Of a stretch of 64,000 nt of DNA, positions 15,783 through 24,485 are shown one piece after another. The stretch covers positions 496,001 through 560,000 of the forward strand of contig OZ245800.1 in assembly GCA_965228215.1 (NCBI GenBank). Direction: 5' to 3'. Source of the stretch: Maricaulis sp965228215. Lineage in GTDB: Bacteria > Pseudomonadota > Alphaproteobacteria > Caulobacterales > Maricaulaceae. The position numbers and the translations under genes were made by a program. Position 1 is the first letter of the stretch. The number at the start of each line of letters is the position of its first letter. A model generated the notes under the pieces. The model ran no database searches. It was not told the origin of the DNA and saw only the letters and a program-made list of their open reading frames with translations.

Positions 15783-16928
15783 TTAGAAGATGATGTCGAT
15801 ATCCTTGGACACGCGGTCCATCTCGGCCACGGCCCCCACGAAATGATACAGCGTACTGGCCGGAATATCCTTTGAAACCTGGTTTCCGCGCGCATCGATG
15901 GCATCGACCCAGCCGCCGGCAATGCTCGGACGGAGGTGATGATTGAGCAGGGCGGAACAGGCGAAATTGACCGGGCGGGTCGCATCGCTGAAACCGTGAC
16001 GCAATTTAACACAGGCGGCGCGGATCCACTCGGTCTGCATCCAGCAGCGCGACCCCTCGTCCAGCATCTCACCATCAGCCGAAATCCGGGCCGCCAGCGC
16101 GTCCGTCCGCGGCGCGATGCCGATACTGTTCACCCGCTCGTAGAGAAGATCCGCCTCGCGCGGCAATTCACCGCCGGTCAGGCGCGCATGTTCACTGAGC
16201 AGCCAGACCCATTCGGCAAGATGACCGGGCTCGGCGATTCGCGCGTGCTCTCCTGTTGCAGGCGAAAGATCCTCACCGAAGTACTCGCACAGCACGCCGG
16301 TTTCCGGATCGAAGAAGAAACGGTCGAACAGGGATCGCATCTCGTTGGCCCGGTCAAGATAGATCTGGTCACCCGTGGCCTCGAACAGGGCCAGGAAGCT
16401 TTCGAACAGGTGCATGTGCGGGTTCTGGCGCCGCGGCGATTGCAAACCGCCGATGGACTCGACAAAGCCGCCATGTTCGGAGCGCATCCGGCCGTCGATG
16501 ACGTCGAGTGTCTGCCGCGCGAGGTCGCGGTATTGCTGTTCGTCCGTCGCAGTGATCATGCCGGCCAGGGCCAGCATCAGGAAGGCGTGGTCATAGAGAT
16601 CGCGTACCGGCGAGGCGATCGACCCGTCCGGGTGGATGAGATGGCTCCAGCCGGGCGCCCCGTCGGCTTCCCAGGCGATCTCCTTCAGACGCGCCATGCC
16701 GCGCTCGGCGATTGGCAGGGTCTGCATCCAGCCTTCATGATGGATGCGCGCGAAGACATAGACTTGGCGGGCCTGGACTCGCACCCGGCGACGCATATCC
16801 GTGATCGGGTCGCCCTTGAGATCCAGGGCCTCGTAGAAATTGAGATTCTGCCCGTCCCAGGCGCGCTCGGACCAGAAAGGGAAGACAACGTCCTTGCCCC
16901 ACTGAACGAGTTCACGCGCCTGCGTCAT
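15783..16928 (-). CDS. AGE-family sugar isomerase/epimerase (mannose isomerase-like)
   Basis: About 381 residues from the ATG at 16928, preceded by GGGAG. N-acylglucosamine 2-epimerase superfamily, (alpha/alpha)6 barrel: RVRVQARQVYVFARIHHEGW, HGGFVESIGG, RRQNPHMHLFESFLALFEATG, EPGHLAEWVWLLSEH and STLYHFVGAVAEMDRV. Family members interconvert mannose and fructose (or their phosphates) or epimerise GlcNAc-type sugars; in alphaproteobacteria such genes often serve as mannose-6-phosphate isomerases. Lying between pgi and a mannose-1-phosphate guanylyltransferase, a role in making mannose 6-phosphate is likely. A paralogue is at 55958-57163. Confidence 0.85.
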   Translation of the reverse strand: MTQARELVQWGKDVVFPFWSERAWDGQNLNFYEALDLKGDPITDMRRRVRVQARQVYVFARIHHEGWMQTLPIAERGMARLKEIAWEADGAPGWSHLIHPDGSIASPVRDLYDHAFLMLALAGMITATDEQQYRDLARQTLDVIDGRMRSEHGGFVESIGGLQSPRRQNPHMHLFESFLALFEATGDQIYLDRANEMRSLFDRFFFDPETGVLCEYFGEDLSPATGEHARIAEPGHLAEWVWLLSEHARLTGGELPREADLLYERVNSIGIAPRTDALAARISADGEMLDEGSRCWMQTEWIRAACVKLRHGFSDATRPVNFACSALLNHHLRPSIAGGWVDAIDARGNQVSKDIPASTLYHFVGAVAEMDRVSKDIDIIF

Positions 16929-16955
16929 GGCCACTCCCTTGCAGTCGGAAGAATA

Positions 16956-17717
16956 TCAATCCAGGCTTGCAATATCTTCATCTGAAATGTCGAAATTTGC
17001 GTAGACGTTCTGGACGTCATCGCTCTCCTCGAGCGCTTCCATCATCTTCATCAGCGTCGGGACCTTGTCGCCCGGCACCTCGATGAGGTTTTGCGGTTTC
17101 CAGATTAGTTTTGCCGAGGTCGGGTCCTCGAATTGCTCGGCCAGCGAAGATACCACATCCATCAGGTCCTCGCGGGCCGTGTAGATGACGTGTTCGCCCT
17201 CTTCATCCTCGTCGCCGGGCTCGGAGGACACGTCTTCGGCACCGGCCTCGATAGCGGCTTCCATCATCGTGTCTTCATCGGCCTTGGACAGCGGATAGCG
17301 GACCTCACCGACATTATCGAACATGAAGGCGACCGAACCGGTCTCGCCCATATTGCCGCCATTCTTGGCGAAGGCCGTACGGACTTCCGCGGCCGCGCGA
17401 TTGCGGTTGTCGGTGGAGACCTCGACGATCACGCCGACGCCGGCCGGGCCGAAGCCCTCATAGCGGATGTCTTCATACGTGTCGGCGTCACCGCCGGCCG
17501 CCTTGTCGATCGCGCGCTGGATATTGTCCTTGGGCATCGACTGGCCCTTGGCGTTGGCGACGGCGAGACGCAGACGGGGATTGGCATCCGGATCCGGACC
17601 GCCCAGCTTGGCGGCGATGGCGATTTCTTTCGACAGACGGGAAAACAGTTTGGAACGCACCGCGTCCTGGCGCCCCTTGCGGTGCTGGATGTTCGCCCAT
17701 TTGGAATGTCCGGCCAT
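16956..17717 (-). CDS. yebC: YebC/PmpR-family protein
   Basis: 253 residues, full length. Opens with the invariant MAGHSKWANIQHRKGRQDA, then LFSRLSKEIAIAAKLGGPDP, MPKDNIQRAIDKAAG, YEGFGPAGVGVIVEVSTDNRNR and the acidic C-terminal domain (DEDTMMEAAIEAGAEDV). The family was described as a transcriptional regulator and more recently linked to relief of ribosome stalling at proline-rich sequences. In many alphaproteobacteria it neighbours ruvC; here it lies about 10 kb from it. Confidence 0.96.
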   Translation of the reverse strand: MAGHSKWANIQHRKGRQDAVRSKLFSRLSKEIAIAAKLGGPDPDANPRLRLAVANAKGQSMPKDNIQRAIDKAAGGDADTYEDIRYEGFGPAGVGVIVEVSTDNRNRAAAEVRTAFAKNGGNMGETGSVAFMFDNVGEVRYPLSKADEDTMMEAAIEAGAEDVSSEPGDEDEEGEHVIYTAREDLMDVVSSLAEQFEDPTSAKLIWKPQNLIEVPGDKVPTLMKMMEALEESDDVQNVYANFDISDEDIASLD

Positions 17718-17815
17718 GATGGATCTCTCTGGCTTAAAAGATAGAAACGCCTGTGTTACCTCCGGTGCGGTCTGATTTCCACCGGCTTGATCACCGGTTC
17801 GCTGGGAGTGAGGGG

Positions 17816-18898
17816 CTAGAGCAGGTCGAGCCGCCCCCGGGTCTTGAGCTCGTCGACGACGCGTTTGACCTCCTGGGAATCGTCGCGCCGTGACACCAGG
17901 ACAGCATCTCCCGTCGTCACCACAATCAGGTCACTGACGCCGATCAGCGCCACCTTGTGATCTCCGCCCACAACGTAATTGCCCTGCCCGTCGATGATGG
18001 TTACGTCGCCGCGCACGGCATTGCCGGCCTCGTCCTTTTCGGCGAGTCCCCACAACGCCGCCCAGGAGCCGACATCCGACCAGCCCATGCTGACCGGCAC
18101 GACCGCGGCGCTTCCGGTGCGTTCCATCAGCGCGTAGTCGAAGGAGATGGACGGGCAGGTCTCGAAGGCCGTCCGGTCCAGTACGACATGCCCCGCATCC
18201 GTGTCGGCACGCCCGAGCGCAGCTGCGGCGCCGTCGAGCACGTCCGGGCAGTGATTGCGCATTTCCTCGCGCAGGGCATCTGCCCGGAACATGAAGATGC
18301 CGGCATTCCAGTAGTACTCGCCGGACGCCAGGAAACCGTGGGCCGTGGCCCGGTCGGGCTTTTCCGTGAACGCCTCCACATCGAAACCGGCTCCGGACGC
18401 TGCACCGCGATGGATATAGCCATAACCGGTCTCTGGCCCGTCCGGCTCGATCCCGAAAGTGACGATACGGCCGTCATTCGCGAGACCCGCCGCGGCCCGG
18501 ATCGCTGCCAGAAAGGCGCCGCGATCCTTGATGTGGTGATCAGCCGGCAGAAGCAGGATCAACGCGTCGGCGCCATGAGATGCAGTCACAAGATCGGCAG
18601 CGACCGCCGCGACCGGTGCCGTATTGCGCCCGACCGGTTCGATCACGAAACGTGCCCCGGAAATGCCCATCGCCCGCAACTGGGTTTCCGCGAGCTCGTG
18701 CTGGATCTCGTTGAGCACGATGACAGGGTCGGCAAAGGCAATCCCCTCTTCGCGACCGGAGACGCGATTGACCGTCTCCTGGACCATCGTCATTTCCGAG
18801 ACGAGGGCGTGCAATTGCTTGGGATGCGCTGTCCTGGAGATCGGCCATAGCCGGGTTCCGGACCCGCCCGACATGATGACTGGAATGATTTCCTGCAC
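17816..18898 (-). CDS. manC: Mannose-1-phosphate guanylyltransferase
   Basis: Makes GDP-mannose from mannose 1-phosphate and GTP. About 360 residues from a GTG at 18898, chosen because the conserved N-terminus (VQEIIPVIMSGGSGTRLWP) starts there and a G-rich stretch lies just upstream. Family motifs: the nucleotide loop SGGSGTRLWP, FVIEPVGRNTAPVAAVAAD, LLPADHHIKD, GYGYIHRG, FTEKPDRATAHGF and YYWNAGIFMFRADAL. The C-terminal part ends soon after GDVTIIDGQGNYVVGG; there is no fused phosphomannose isomerase domain. GDP-mannose could feed the surface polysaccharide genes at 53-64 kb. Confidence 0.92.
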   Translation of the reverse strand: MQEIIPVIMSGGSGTRLWPISRTAHPKQLHALVSEMTMVQETVNRVSGREEGIAFADPVIVLNEIQHELAETQLRAMGISGARFVIEPVGRNTAPVAAVAADLVTASHGADALILLLPADHHIKDRGAFLAAIRAAAGLANDGRIVTFGIEPDGPETGYGYIHRGAASGAGFDVEAFTEKPDRATAHGFLASGEYYWNAGIFMFRADALREEMRNHCPDVLDGAAAALGRADTDAGHVVLDRTAFETCPSISFDYALMERTGSAAVVPVSMGWSDVGSWAALWGLAEKDEAGNAVRGDVTIIDGQGNYVVGGDHKVALIGVSDLIVVTTGDAVLVSRRDDSQEVKRVVDELKTRGRLDLL

Positions 18899-19041
18899 GC
18901 TCTGCGCCCCCGTCTTTCTGGCTCGCGAACCGTACAATTGATTCCCGGCCAAGGCGACAGCCGAGCAGCTCGCGAACTGGCCAGGACCAGACTGTTGTCG
19001 CGTGACGAAACGCCCTAATGTGATGGCAGGGGGTAAGCATC

Positions 19042-20142
19042 ATGCGGATTTTGTCGATCAGTCTGGGAGTCGTTCTGGCTCTGCTGGCCTTGTGGATGAT
19101 CTGGCCGTCCCGGATCGATCCGGCCTATTGGCAGGAGCCCGAGCCGCAGCCGATGACCGGCGTGCTGGAACCGGGCGACGAGCTCGCCGACGCGATGATG
19201 ATCGGACGCGGCCTGTTGGACAGTGCCGAGGATCTCGCACTCGGCGAGGATGGCAGCATCTATGTGAGCCAACATGCCGGCACGGTGGTCCGCCTGTTCG
19301 AGACAGACGATGGCTGGCAGGTCGAGACTATTGCCCAGGTGTCGGAAAAACCCGCTCTCGGACTGCAATGGGATCTTGAGGGACGCCTCGTGGTGGCGGC
19401 CTCCGACGGCCTCTACGCGGTCGATGTCGAGACCGGCGAGGTCGAGACACTCGTTACGGAGATCAATGGACGCCCCCTCGCCTTCGCGGATGATCTCGAT
19501 ATCGGGCCGGACGGCACGATCTATTTTTCCGAGGCAAGCTGGAAATGGCCCAATGAACACGGGCTGGCTTCTTCGGTCTGGGACATGGCCGAGAATCGGC
19601 CCTATGGCGAGCTGATCGCCTATTATCCGGACTCGGGCGCAACCGAGGTCCTTGTCGACGGTCTCTATTTCGCCAACGGTGTCGCCATGTCGGCGGACAA
19701 TCGGTCCGTCTTCGTGCTGGAGACCTTCCGCTACCGCCTCTCCCGCTACTGGCTGGAGGGCCCGCAGGCCGGGGAATGGGAAATCATCGATGACAACCTG
19801 CCCGGCATTCCCGACGGCCTGCTGGGCGACGGGACCGGACGGCTCTTCATCGCGATGGACACCCACCGCCTGCCGCTCGTCCGCTTCCTGCACGCCAATC
19901 CGCTGATCACGGAAATGCTCACGAAACTTCCCCAGAGTGTCTGGGCCCGCAGCGGTCCGCCACGTCCCTACATCCTGGAGATGACTGAAGAGGGCGAATA
20001 CCTCGCCAGCTATCACGCGCCGGGACCGGAATACGGGATGATCGCCAATGTCGTGCCGGCCGAGGACGGCTCACTCTGGTTCGGATCGCTGACCGAGGAT
20101 TATGTCGCGCGATACGTGCCCGACCGCTCCGCCAGCGACTAG
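19042..20142 (+). CDS. Second SMP-30/strictosidine-synthase-like protein
   Basis: 366 residues, paralogue of the gene at 10956. Same layout: N-terminal anchor (about 3-20, ILSISLGVVLALLALWMIWP), a PEP-rich linker (WQEPEPQPMTGVLEPG) and the propeller phrases EDLALGEDGSIYVSQHAG, FADDLDIGPDGTIYFSEAS, YFANGVAMSADNRSVFVLETF and NLPGIPDGLLGDGTGRLFIAM. Lacks a recognisable substrate signature. Its stop overlaps, in opposite direction, the stop of the ymdB-like gene. Confidence 0.85.
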   Translation: MRILSISLGVVLALLALWMIWPSRIDPAYWQEPEPQPMTGVLEPGDELADAMMIGRGLLDSAEDLALGEDGSIYVSQHAGTVVRLFETDDGWQVETIAQVSEKPALGLQWDLEGRLVVAASDGLYAVDVETGEVETLVTEINGRPLAFADDLDIGPDGTIYFSEASWKWPNEHGLASSVWDMAENRPYGELIAYYPDSGATEVLVDGLYFANGVAMSADNRSVFVLETFRYRLSRYWLEGPQAGEWEIIDDNLPGIPDGLLGDGTGRLFIAMDTHRLPLVRFLHANPLITEMLTKLPQSVWARSGPPRPYILEMTEEGEYLASYHAPGPEYGMIANVVPAEDGSLWFGSLTEDYVARYVPDRSASD

Positions 20143-20957
20143 AGCACCGGCCGGATCTCGGACAGGTGTCCGCCCAGACGGATCGGTTCACAGCGCTTGG
20201 CCAGTCCGGTGGCGTCATCCGTTTCTACGAACACACCGCACAGTGTTGCCTCACCGGTGGCCGGTTCGAAGCGTGCCGATCGCATGCGCGTCGTGAAGCG
20301 GCGTACCGGCTCTTCCTTGTCCATGCCGATGACGCTGTCATAATCGCCGCACATGCCGGCGTCAGTCTGGTAGGCGGTACCGCCCGGCAGGATGCGCGTA
20401 TCGGCAGTCGGCACATGGGTATGGGTACCGACGACCAGGCTGGCGCGGCCGTCGCAGAACACGCCCATCGCACCCTTCTCGCTGGTCGCCTCGGCATGGA
20501 TGTCGACGATGACCGCATCGGCCACCTCGCCCAGCGGCGCAGCACTCAGCTCGCGCTCGACCGTGGCGAAGGCATCGTCGAGCGTCTCCATGAAGAGATT
20601 GCCCATCACATTGATAACCAGGACACGGGCGCCGTTGGCGGCCTCGAACAGGTTGGCGCCCTTGCCCGGCGCAGCTCCGACCGGGTAGTTGGCCGGACGG
20701 ATCAGGCGCGGTTCGCGATCAATAAAGGTCAGCGCCTCGCGCTGGTCCCAGGCATGATTGCCGAGCGTCAGCACGTCCACGCCGAAATCATAGAGCTGGT
20801 TGGCGATCTTCTCGGTAATCCCGAAACCCGCGGCTGCGTTCTCGGCGTTGATCACGACGAAATCGAGTGCCAATTCCTCGCGCAGCCCGGGCAGATAGGA
20901 TTCCACCGCACGACGTCCGGTCTTGCCGACAATGTCTCCAAAAAACGCGAAACGCAT
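20139..20957 (-). CDS. YmdB-family metallophosphoesterase
   Basis: 272 residues. TIGR00282/YmdB-type calcineurin-fold phosphoesterase; Bacillus YmdB cleaves cyclic nucleotides. Metal-site motifs: FFGDIVGKTGRRAV, VINAENAAAGFGIT, LTLGNHAWDQRE, VDIHAEATSEKGAMG, VVGTHTHVPTADTRILPGG and YQTDAGMCGDYDSVIG. Cytoplasmic. Divergent from the membrane-protein gene at 21076 and overlapping the end of the SMP-30-like gene by four bases. Confidence 0.9.
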   Translation of the reverse strand: MRFAFFGDIVGKTGRRAVESYLPGLREELALDFVVINAENAAAGFGITEKIANQLYDFGVDVLTLGNHAWDQREALTFIDREPRLIRPANYPVGAAPGKGANLFEAANGARVLVINVMGNLFMETLDDAFATVERELSAAPLGEVADAVIVDIHAEATSEKGAMGVFCDGRASLVVGTHTHVPTADTRILPGGTAYQTDAGMCGDYDSVIGMDKEEPVRRFTTRMRSARFEPATGEATLCGVFVETDDATGLAKRCEPIRLGGHLSEIRPVL

Positions 20958-21075
20958 GGCACAAGGGCTCCGGCTGAATTCAGGCCGGTGGATATGGGCT
21001 ATTCGCCTGCGGAAAGCAAATGGAAGGATGTTTCATGCGATCAGGCGGGCAGACCAATCGACGGAAGCGCTTCGC

Positions 21076-21765
21076 ATGACTGCACAACACGGCAATCCGG
21101 GTTTTCTGCAATTCCCCGCCCGTCTGCGCCCTGCCGCCTATCTGGCCGCCTTCCTGCTGCCGGCGCTCGTTCTGGGCGTGGTGATCCTGCAGCCCTGGTA
21201 CGAGGCGCGCTGGATGTTCATGGACGTGCTGACCGCCGCGCGCGAAACCTCCGAATGCTGTCACGCTACCTATGGGATGATGTCGCAAGCCGGCCTGCTG
21301 CTGTGGAGCGCAACATCGGCGATCGCGCTGTTCGGCGCGCTTGTCCTGCGGGTTCAGGCCGCACCGGCCGGGCACCAGGCCCTGCTGTTGTACGCGGGCC
21401 TGCTCACCGGCTGGCTGGTGCTGGACGACACCTATCTCCTGCACGAAAGCATCCTGCCCGGTTTCGGCGTGCCGCAAGTGCTGATCCAGCTAGCCTATGC
21501 CGTCGCGGCGCTCGTCTATCTCTGGCTCAACAGAATGCTGATCCGACACGCAGAATGGCCGATTCTGCTGGCGGCCGGGGCCAGCATGGCCGCAAGTATC
21601 GGTCTTGATCTCGTGGTTGAAAGCCGGTCGGATGCGGCCGTCATCATCGAGGATGCGCTGAAATTCTACGGCTTTGTCCTGTGGACCGTGTTCCATATCA
21701 CGACCACCGCCTGCCTCACTCTGGCCAGCGGCAATCAGGCCGCCGAGGACACGCCCGGCACATAG
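21076..21765 (+). CDS. Unknown multi-pass membrane protein
   Basis: About 229 residues from the ATG at 21076; the open frame extends upstream but only the part after MTAQHGNPGF looks like protein. Roughly six hydrophobic segments are visible, e.g. YLAAFLLPALVLGVVILQP, LLLWSATSAIALFGALVL, ALLLYAGLLTGWLVLDDTYL, LIQLAYAVAALVYLWL, ILLAAGASMAASIGLDLVV and FYGFVLWTVFHITTTACLTL. Acidic and His residues near segment ends (LVLDDTYLLHES, FHITTTACL) could be functional. No family recognised. Its last 31 bases overlap the 3' end of metH on the other strand. Confidence 0.7.
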   Translation: MTAQHGNPGFLQFPARLRPAAYLAAFLLPALVLGVVILQPWYEARWMFMDVLTAARETSECCHATYGMMSQAGLLLWSATSAIALFGALVLRVQAAPAGHQALLLYAGLLTGWLVLDDTYLLHESILPGFGVPQVLIQLAYAVAALVYLWLNRMLIRHAEWPILLAAGASMAASIGLDLVVESRSDAAVIIEDALKFYGFVLWTVFHITTTACLTLASGNQAAEDTPGT

Positions 21766-24392
21766 TCCAGGATCGGAGCCAGCGCTCGTTCCGACGCCTC
21801 CAGCGTCCAGCCCTTGCGCTGAGCATAGTCTTCGGCCTGGTCTTTCAGGATTCGACCGACGGCAAAGTAGTGACTGTCCGGATGCGAGAGATAGAGACCC
21901 GAGACCGATGAGGCAGGCGTCATAGCAAAGGAATTGGTCAGCCCGATACCAGCCTGGGCCTCCGCATCGAGCAGGCGGAACAGAGTAGCCTTTTCGGTAT
22001 GGTCGGGTTGCGACGGATAACCTGGCGCGGGCCGGATGCCGTCATACGCCTCGGCGACCAGCTCGGTGTTCGAAAACGCCTCGTCAGGAGAATAACCCCA
22101 GTGCTCGCGGCGGACCTGTTCGTGCAGCCATTCGGCGCAAGCTTCAGCGAGCCTATCGGCAAGCGCCTTGAACATGATCGAGGAGTAATCGTCCTTTTCT
22201 GCGTCGAACTGGGCGACGAGTTCCGGGTTGTCACCTGCAGTCACGGCGAATCCACCCACCCAATCCTCGACCCCTTCCGGAGCGAGGAAATCAAACTGGC
22301 TGAGATGGGGCCGGTCATTGTCCTTGGCCGCCTGCTGGCGAAGGCCGAAGAATGTGTCTCTAACCCGCTCGCGCGTGTCGTCCTCAAACAGGACCGCGTC
22401 ATCTCCGCGCCGGTTGGCCGGCCAGAAACCGAGCACCGCACGCGGTGCCAGCAGGTTTTCGTCGACGATCCGGGCCAGCATGGCCTGAGCGTCGGCGAAC
22501 AGGCTGCGAGCCGCCTCGCCTCGGCGTGGATCGTCCAAAATGGCCGGGTAGCTGCCCTTCAATTCCCATGTGAAGAAGAATGGGGTCCAGTCGATGTAGT
22601 TTACTAGCTCGGAAACATCCGGAGTCAGGCTCTTCGTGCCGGTGAATGTGGGTCGAGGCGGTTGATACGTTGACCAGTCACAATCCCAGGCCTTGTCTCG
22701 AGCCTTTTGTAGCGGCAGTCGTGATTTCGCCGACCGCGCGGCGAGACGCCGCTCGCGGATTTTCGCCAGGTCATTCTTGACTTCAAGGGCATACCCGGCG
22801 CGATCGGTCGAAAGCAGTTTGGAAACCACACCGACCGCGCGACTGGCATCCAGCACATGAACGACCGGCGCGACGTCAATCACCGGATCAATCTTGACGG
22901 CTGTATGAGCAGGACTGGTCGTCGCTCCACCGATCAGCAAGGGTGTCGTGATTTTTTGACGTTCCATTTCCGACGCCACAAACACCATTTCATCCAGGGA
23001 TGGGGTGATGAGACCGGAGAGGCCGATGATATCGGCGTGTTCCTGTTGCGCCGTCTCGAGGATTGTTTCGCAAGGCACCATGACACCGAGGTCTACGACC
23101 TCGTATCCATTACACTGCAACACGACACCGACGATATTCTTGCCGATATCGTGCACATCACCTTTGACCGTCGCCAGAACGACTTTACCGGCCGATGACG
23201 CGGCCCCGCCCATCGCAGCCTTTTCCTCTTCCATGAACGGAATGAGGTGCGCGACGGCCTGTTTCATAACCCTCGCGGATTTGACGACCTGTGGCAGGAA
23301 CATCTTGCCGTCGCCAAACAAGTCGCCGACGACATTCATGCCATCCATCAAAGGCCCTTCAATGACGTGGAGCGGTCGCTCGCAAGTCTGCCGGGCTTCT
23401 TCGGTATCCTCGACAATGAACTCGTTGATCCCATGAACCAAGGCGTGGGTCAGCCGTTCATTCACTGACGCTTCGCGCCAGGACATATCCTTGGTTTTCG
23501 ATTGGTTTGCGCCCTGACCGCGATACTTCTCCGCGGCTTCCAACAATCTGTCTGTGGAATCCTCGCGGCGGTTCAGGATCACATCTTCAACGAGTTCGCG
23601 AAGCTCCGGGTCGATGTCGTCATAGATGTCGAGCTGCCCAGCATTAACGATGCCCATATCCATGCCCGCTTTGATGGCATGATAGAGAAAGACCGAATGC
23701 ATCGCCCGGCGGACAGGTTCATTACCGCGAAATGAGAATGAGATGTTGGAGAGTCCGCCGGACACATGGCAACCAGGCAGCCCTGTCCGGATGCGACGGG
23801 TCGCTTCAATGAAGGCTACGGCGTAGTCATTGTGTTCCTCAATGCCCGTCGCGACCGCAAAAATATTGGGGTCGAAAATGATATCTTCGGGCGGGAATCC
23901 CACCTCATTCACCAGAATGTTGTAGGCACGTTCACAGATTTCGAATTTTCGGTCTGCTGTTTCCGCCTGGCCCGTCTCGTCGAACGCCATCACAACTACC
24001 GCCGCGCCGTAGGCGAGACACTTCCGGGCCTGCTCGAGGAACGGTGCCTCGCCCTCCTTGAGCGAGATGGAATTGACGATCGCCTTACCCTGGACGTTCT
24101 TCAATCCGGCTTCGATCACCTCCCACTTGGAACTGTCGATCATTATCGGAACTCGAGCGACATCAGGCTCGCCCGCGATGAGCCGCAAGAAGGTCGTCAT
24201 GGCCTCGACGCTGTCGAGCAAGCCTTCATCCATGTTGATGTCGATGACCTGCGCACCATTCTCGACCTGTTGCCGAGCGACGGAGATAGCCTCTGCGTAA
24301 TCACCTTCCGTGATCAGACGGCGAAACTTCGCGGATCCGGTAACATTGGTCCGCTCGCCCACATTGACGAAAACAGAAACAGAAGCAGTCAT
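21735..24392 (-). CDS. metH: Methionine synthase, folate/cobalamin/activation part (split MetH)
   Basis: 885 residues carrying the last three modules of cobalamin-dependent methionine synthase. Pterin-binding domain about 1-270 (VNVGERTNVTGSAKFRRLI, MIDSSKWEVIEAGL, NIFAVATGIEEHN). Cap and B12 domain about 290-500 (DVHDIGKNIVGVVLQCNGYEV supplies the DxHxxG cobalt-ligand motif; LIGGATTSPAHTAVKI). Reactivation domain about 540-885 (RPAPGYPSQPDHTEK, SHPDSHYFAVGRI). It lacks the homocysteine-binding module, which is encoded separately upstream (24486-25553). The two together equal a normal MetH. Probably in one operon with metF. Confidence 0.95.
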   Translation of the reverse strand: MTASVSVFVNVGERTNVTGSAKFRRLITEGDYAEAISVARQQVENGAQVIDINMDEGLLDSVEAMTTFLRLIAGEPDVARVPIMIDSSKWEVIEAGLKNVQGKAIVNSISLKEGEAPFLEQARKCLAYGAAVVVMAFDETGQAETADRKFEICERAYNILVNEVGFPPEDIIFDPNIFAVATGIEEHNDYAVAFIEATRRIRTGLPGCHVSGGLSNISFSFRGNEPVRRAMHSVFLYHAIKAGMDMGIVNAGQLDIYDDIDPELRELVEDVILNRREDSTDRLLEAAEKYRGQGANQSKTKDMSWREASVNERLTHALVHGINEFIVEDTEEARQTCERPLHVIEGPLMDGMNVVGDLFGDGKMFLPQVVKSARVMKQAVAHLIPFMEEEKAAMGGAASSAGKVVLATVKGDVHDIGKNIVGVVLQCNGYEVVDLGVMVPCETILETAQQEHADIIGLSGLITPSLDEMVFVASEMERQKITTPLLIGGATTSPAHTAVKIDPVIDVAPVVHVLDASRAVGVVSKLLSTDRAGYALEVKNDLAKIRERRLAARSAKSRLPLQKARDKAWDCDWSTYQPPRPTFTGTKSLTPDVSELVNYIDWTPFFFTWELKGSYPAILDDPRRGEAARSLFADAQAMLARIVDENLLAPRAVLGFWPANRRGDDAVLFEDDTRERVRDTFFGLRQQAAKDNDRPHLSQFDFLAPEGVEDWVGGFAVTAGDNPELVAQFDAEKDDYSSIMFKALADRLAEACAEWLHEQVRREHWGYSPDEAFSNTELVAEAYDGIRPAPGYPSQPDHTEKATLFRLLDAEAQAGIGLTNSFAMTPASSVSGLYLSHPDSHYFAVGRILKDQAEDYAQRKGWTLEASERALAPILDYVPGVSSAA

Positions 24393-24411
24393 CTCATGAT
24401 CTACCTAATTG

Positions 24412-24453
24412 GGATGTCGGGCGGCATTCGCGCGGCCTTGTTTGTCGACATCC
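24412..24453 (-). other. Inverted repeat between the two metH genes
   Basis: GGATGTCG (24412-24419) and CGACATCC (24446-24453) are perfect complements about 26 bases apart in the 93-base gap between the two metH halves. No T-run. It may be an RNA processing or translational element of the met operon. Confidence 0.45.
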
Positions 24454-24485
24454 GAACGCGAAAACAATCTTTTTCGACGGAGGGT

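Noticed and set aside
10956..20142. Composite mobile element flanked by the two SMP-30-like paralogues
   Set aside because: The copies are diverged proteins without terminal repeats or transposase; the genes between are housekeeping.
24393..24485. Cobalamin riboswitch before the second metH gene
   Set aside because: Only 93 bases and only a short inverted repeat; too small and lacking the B12-box.
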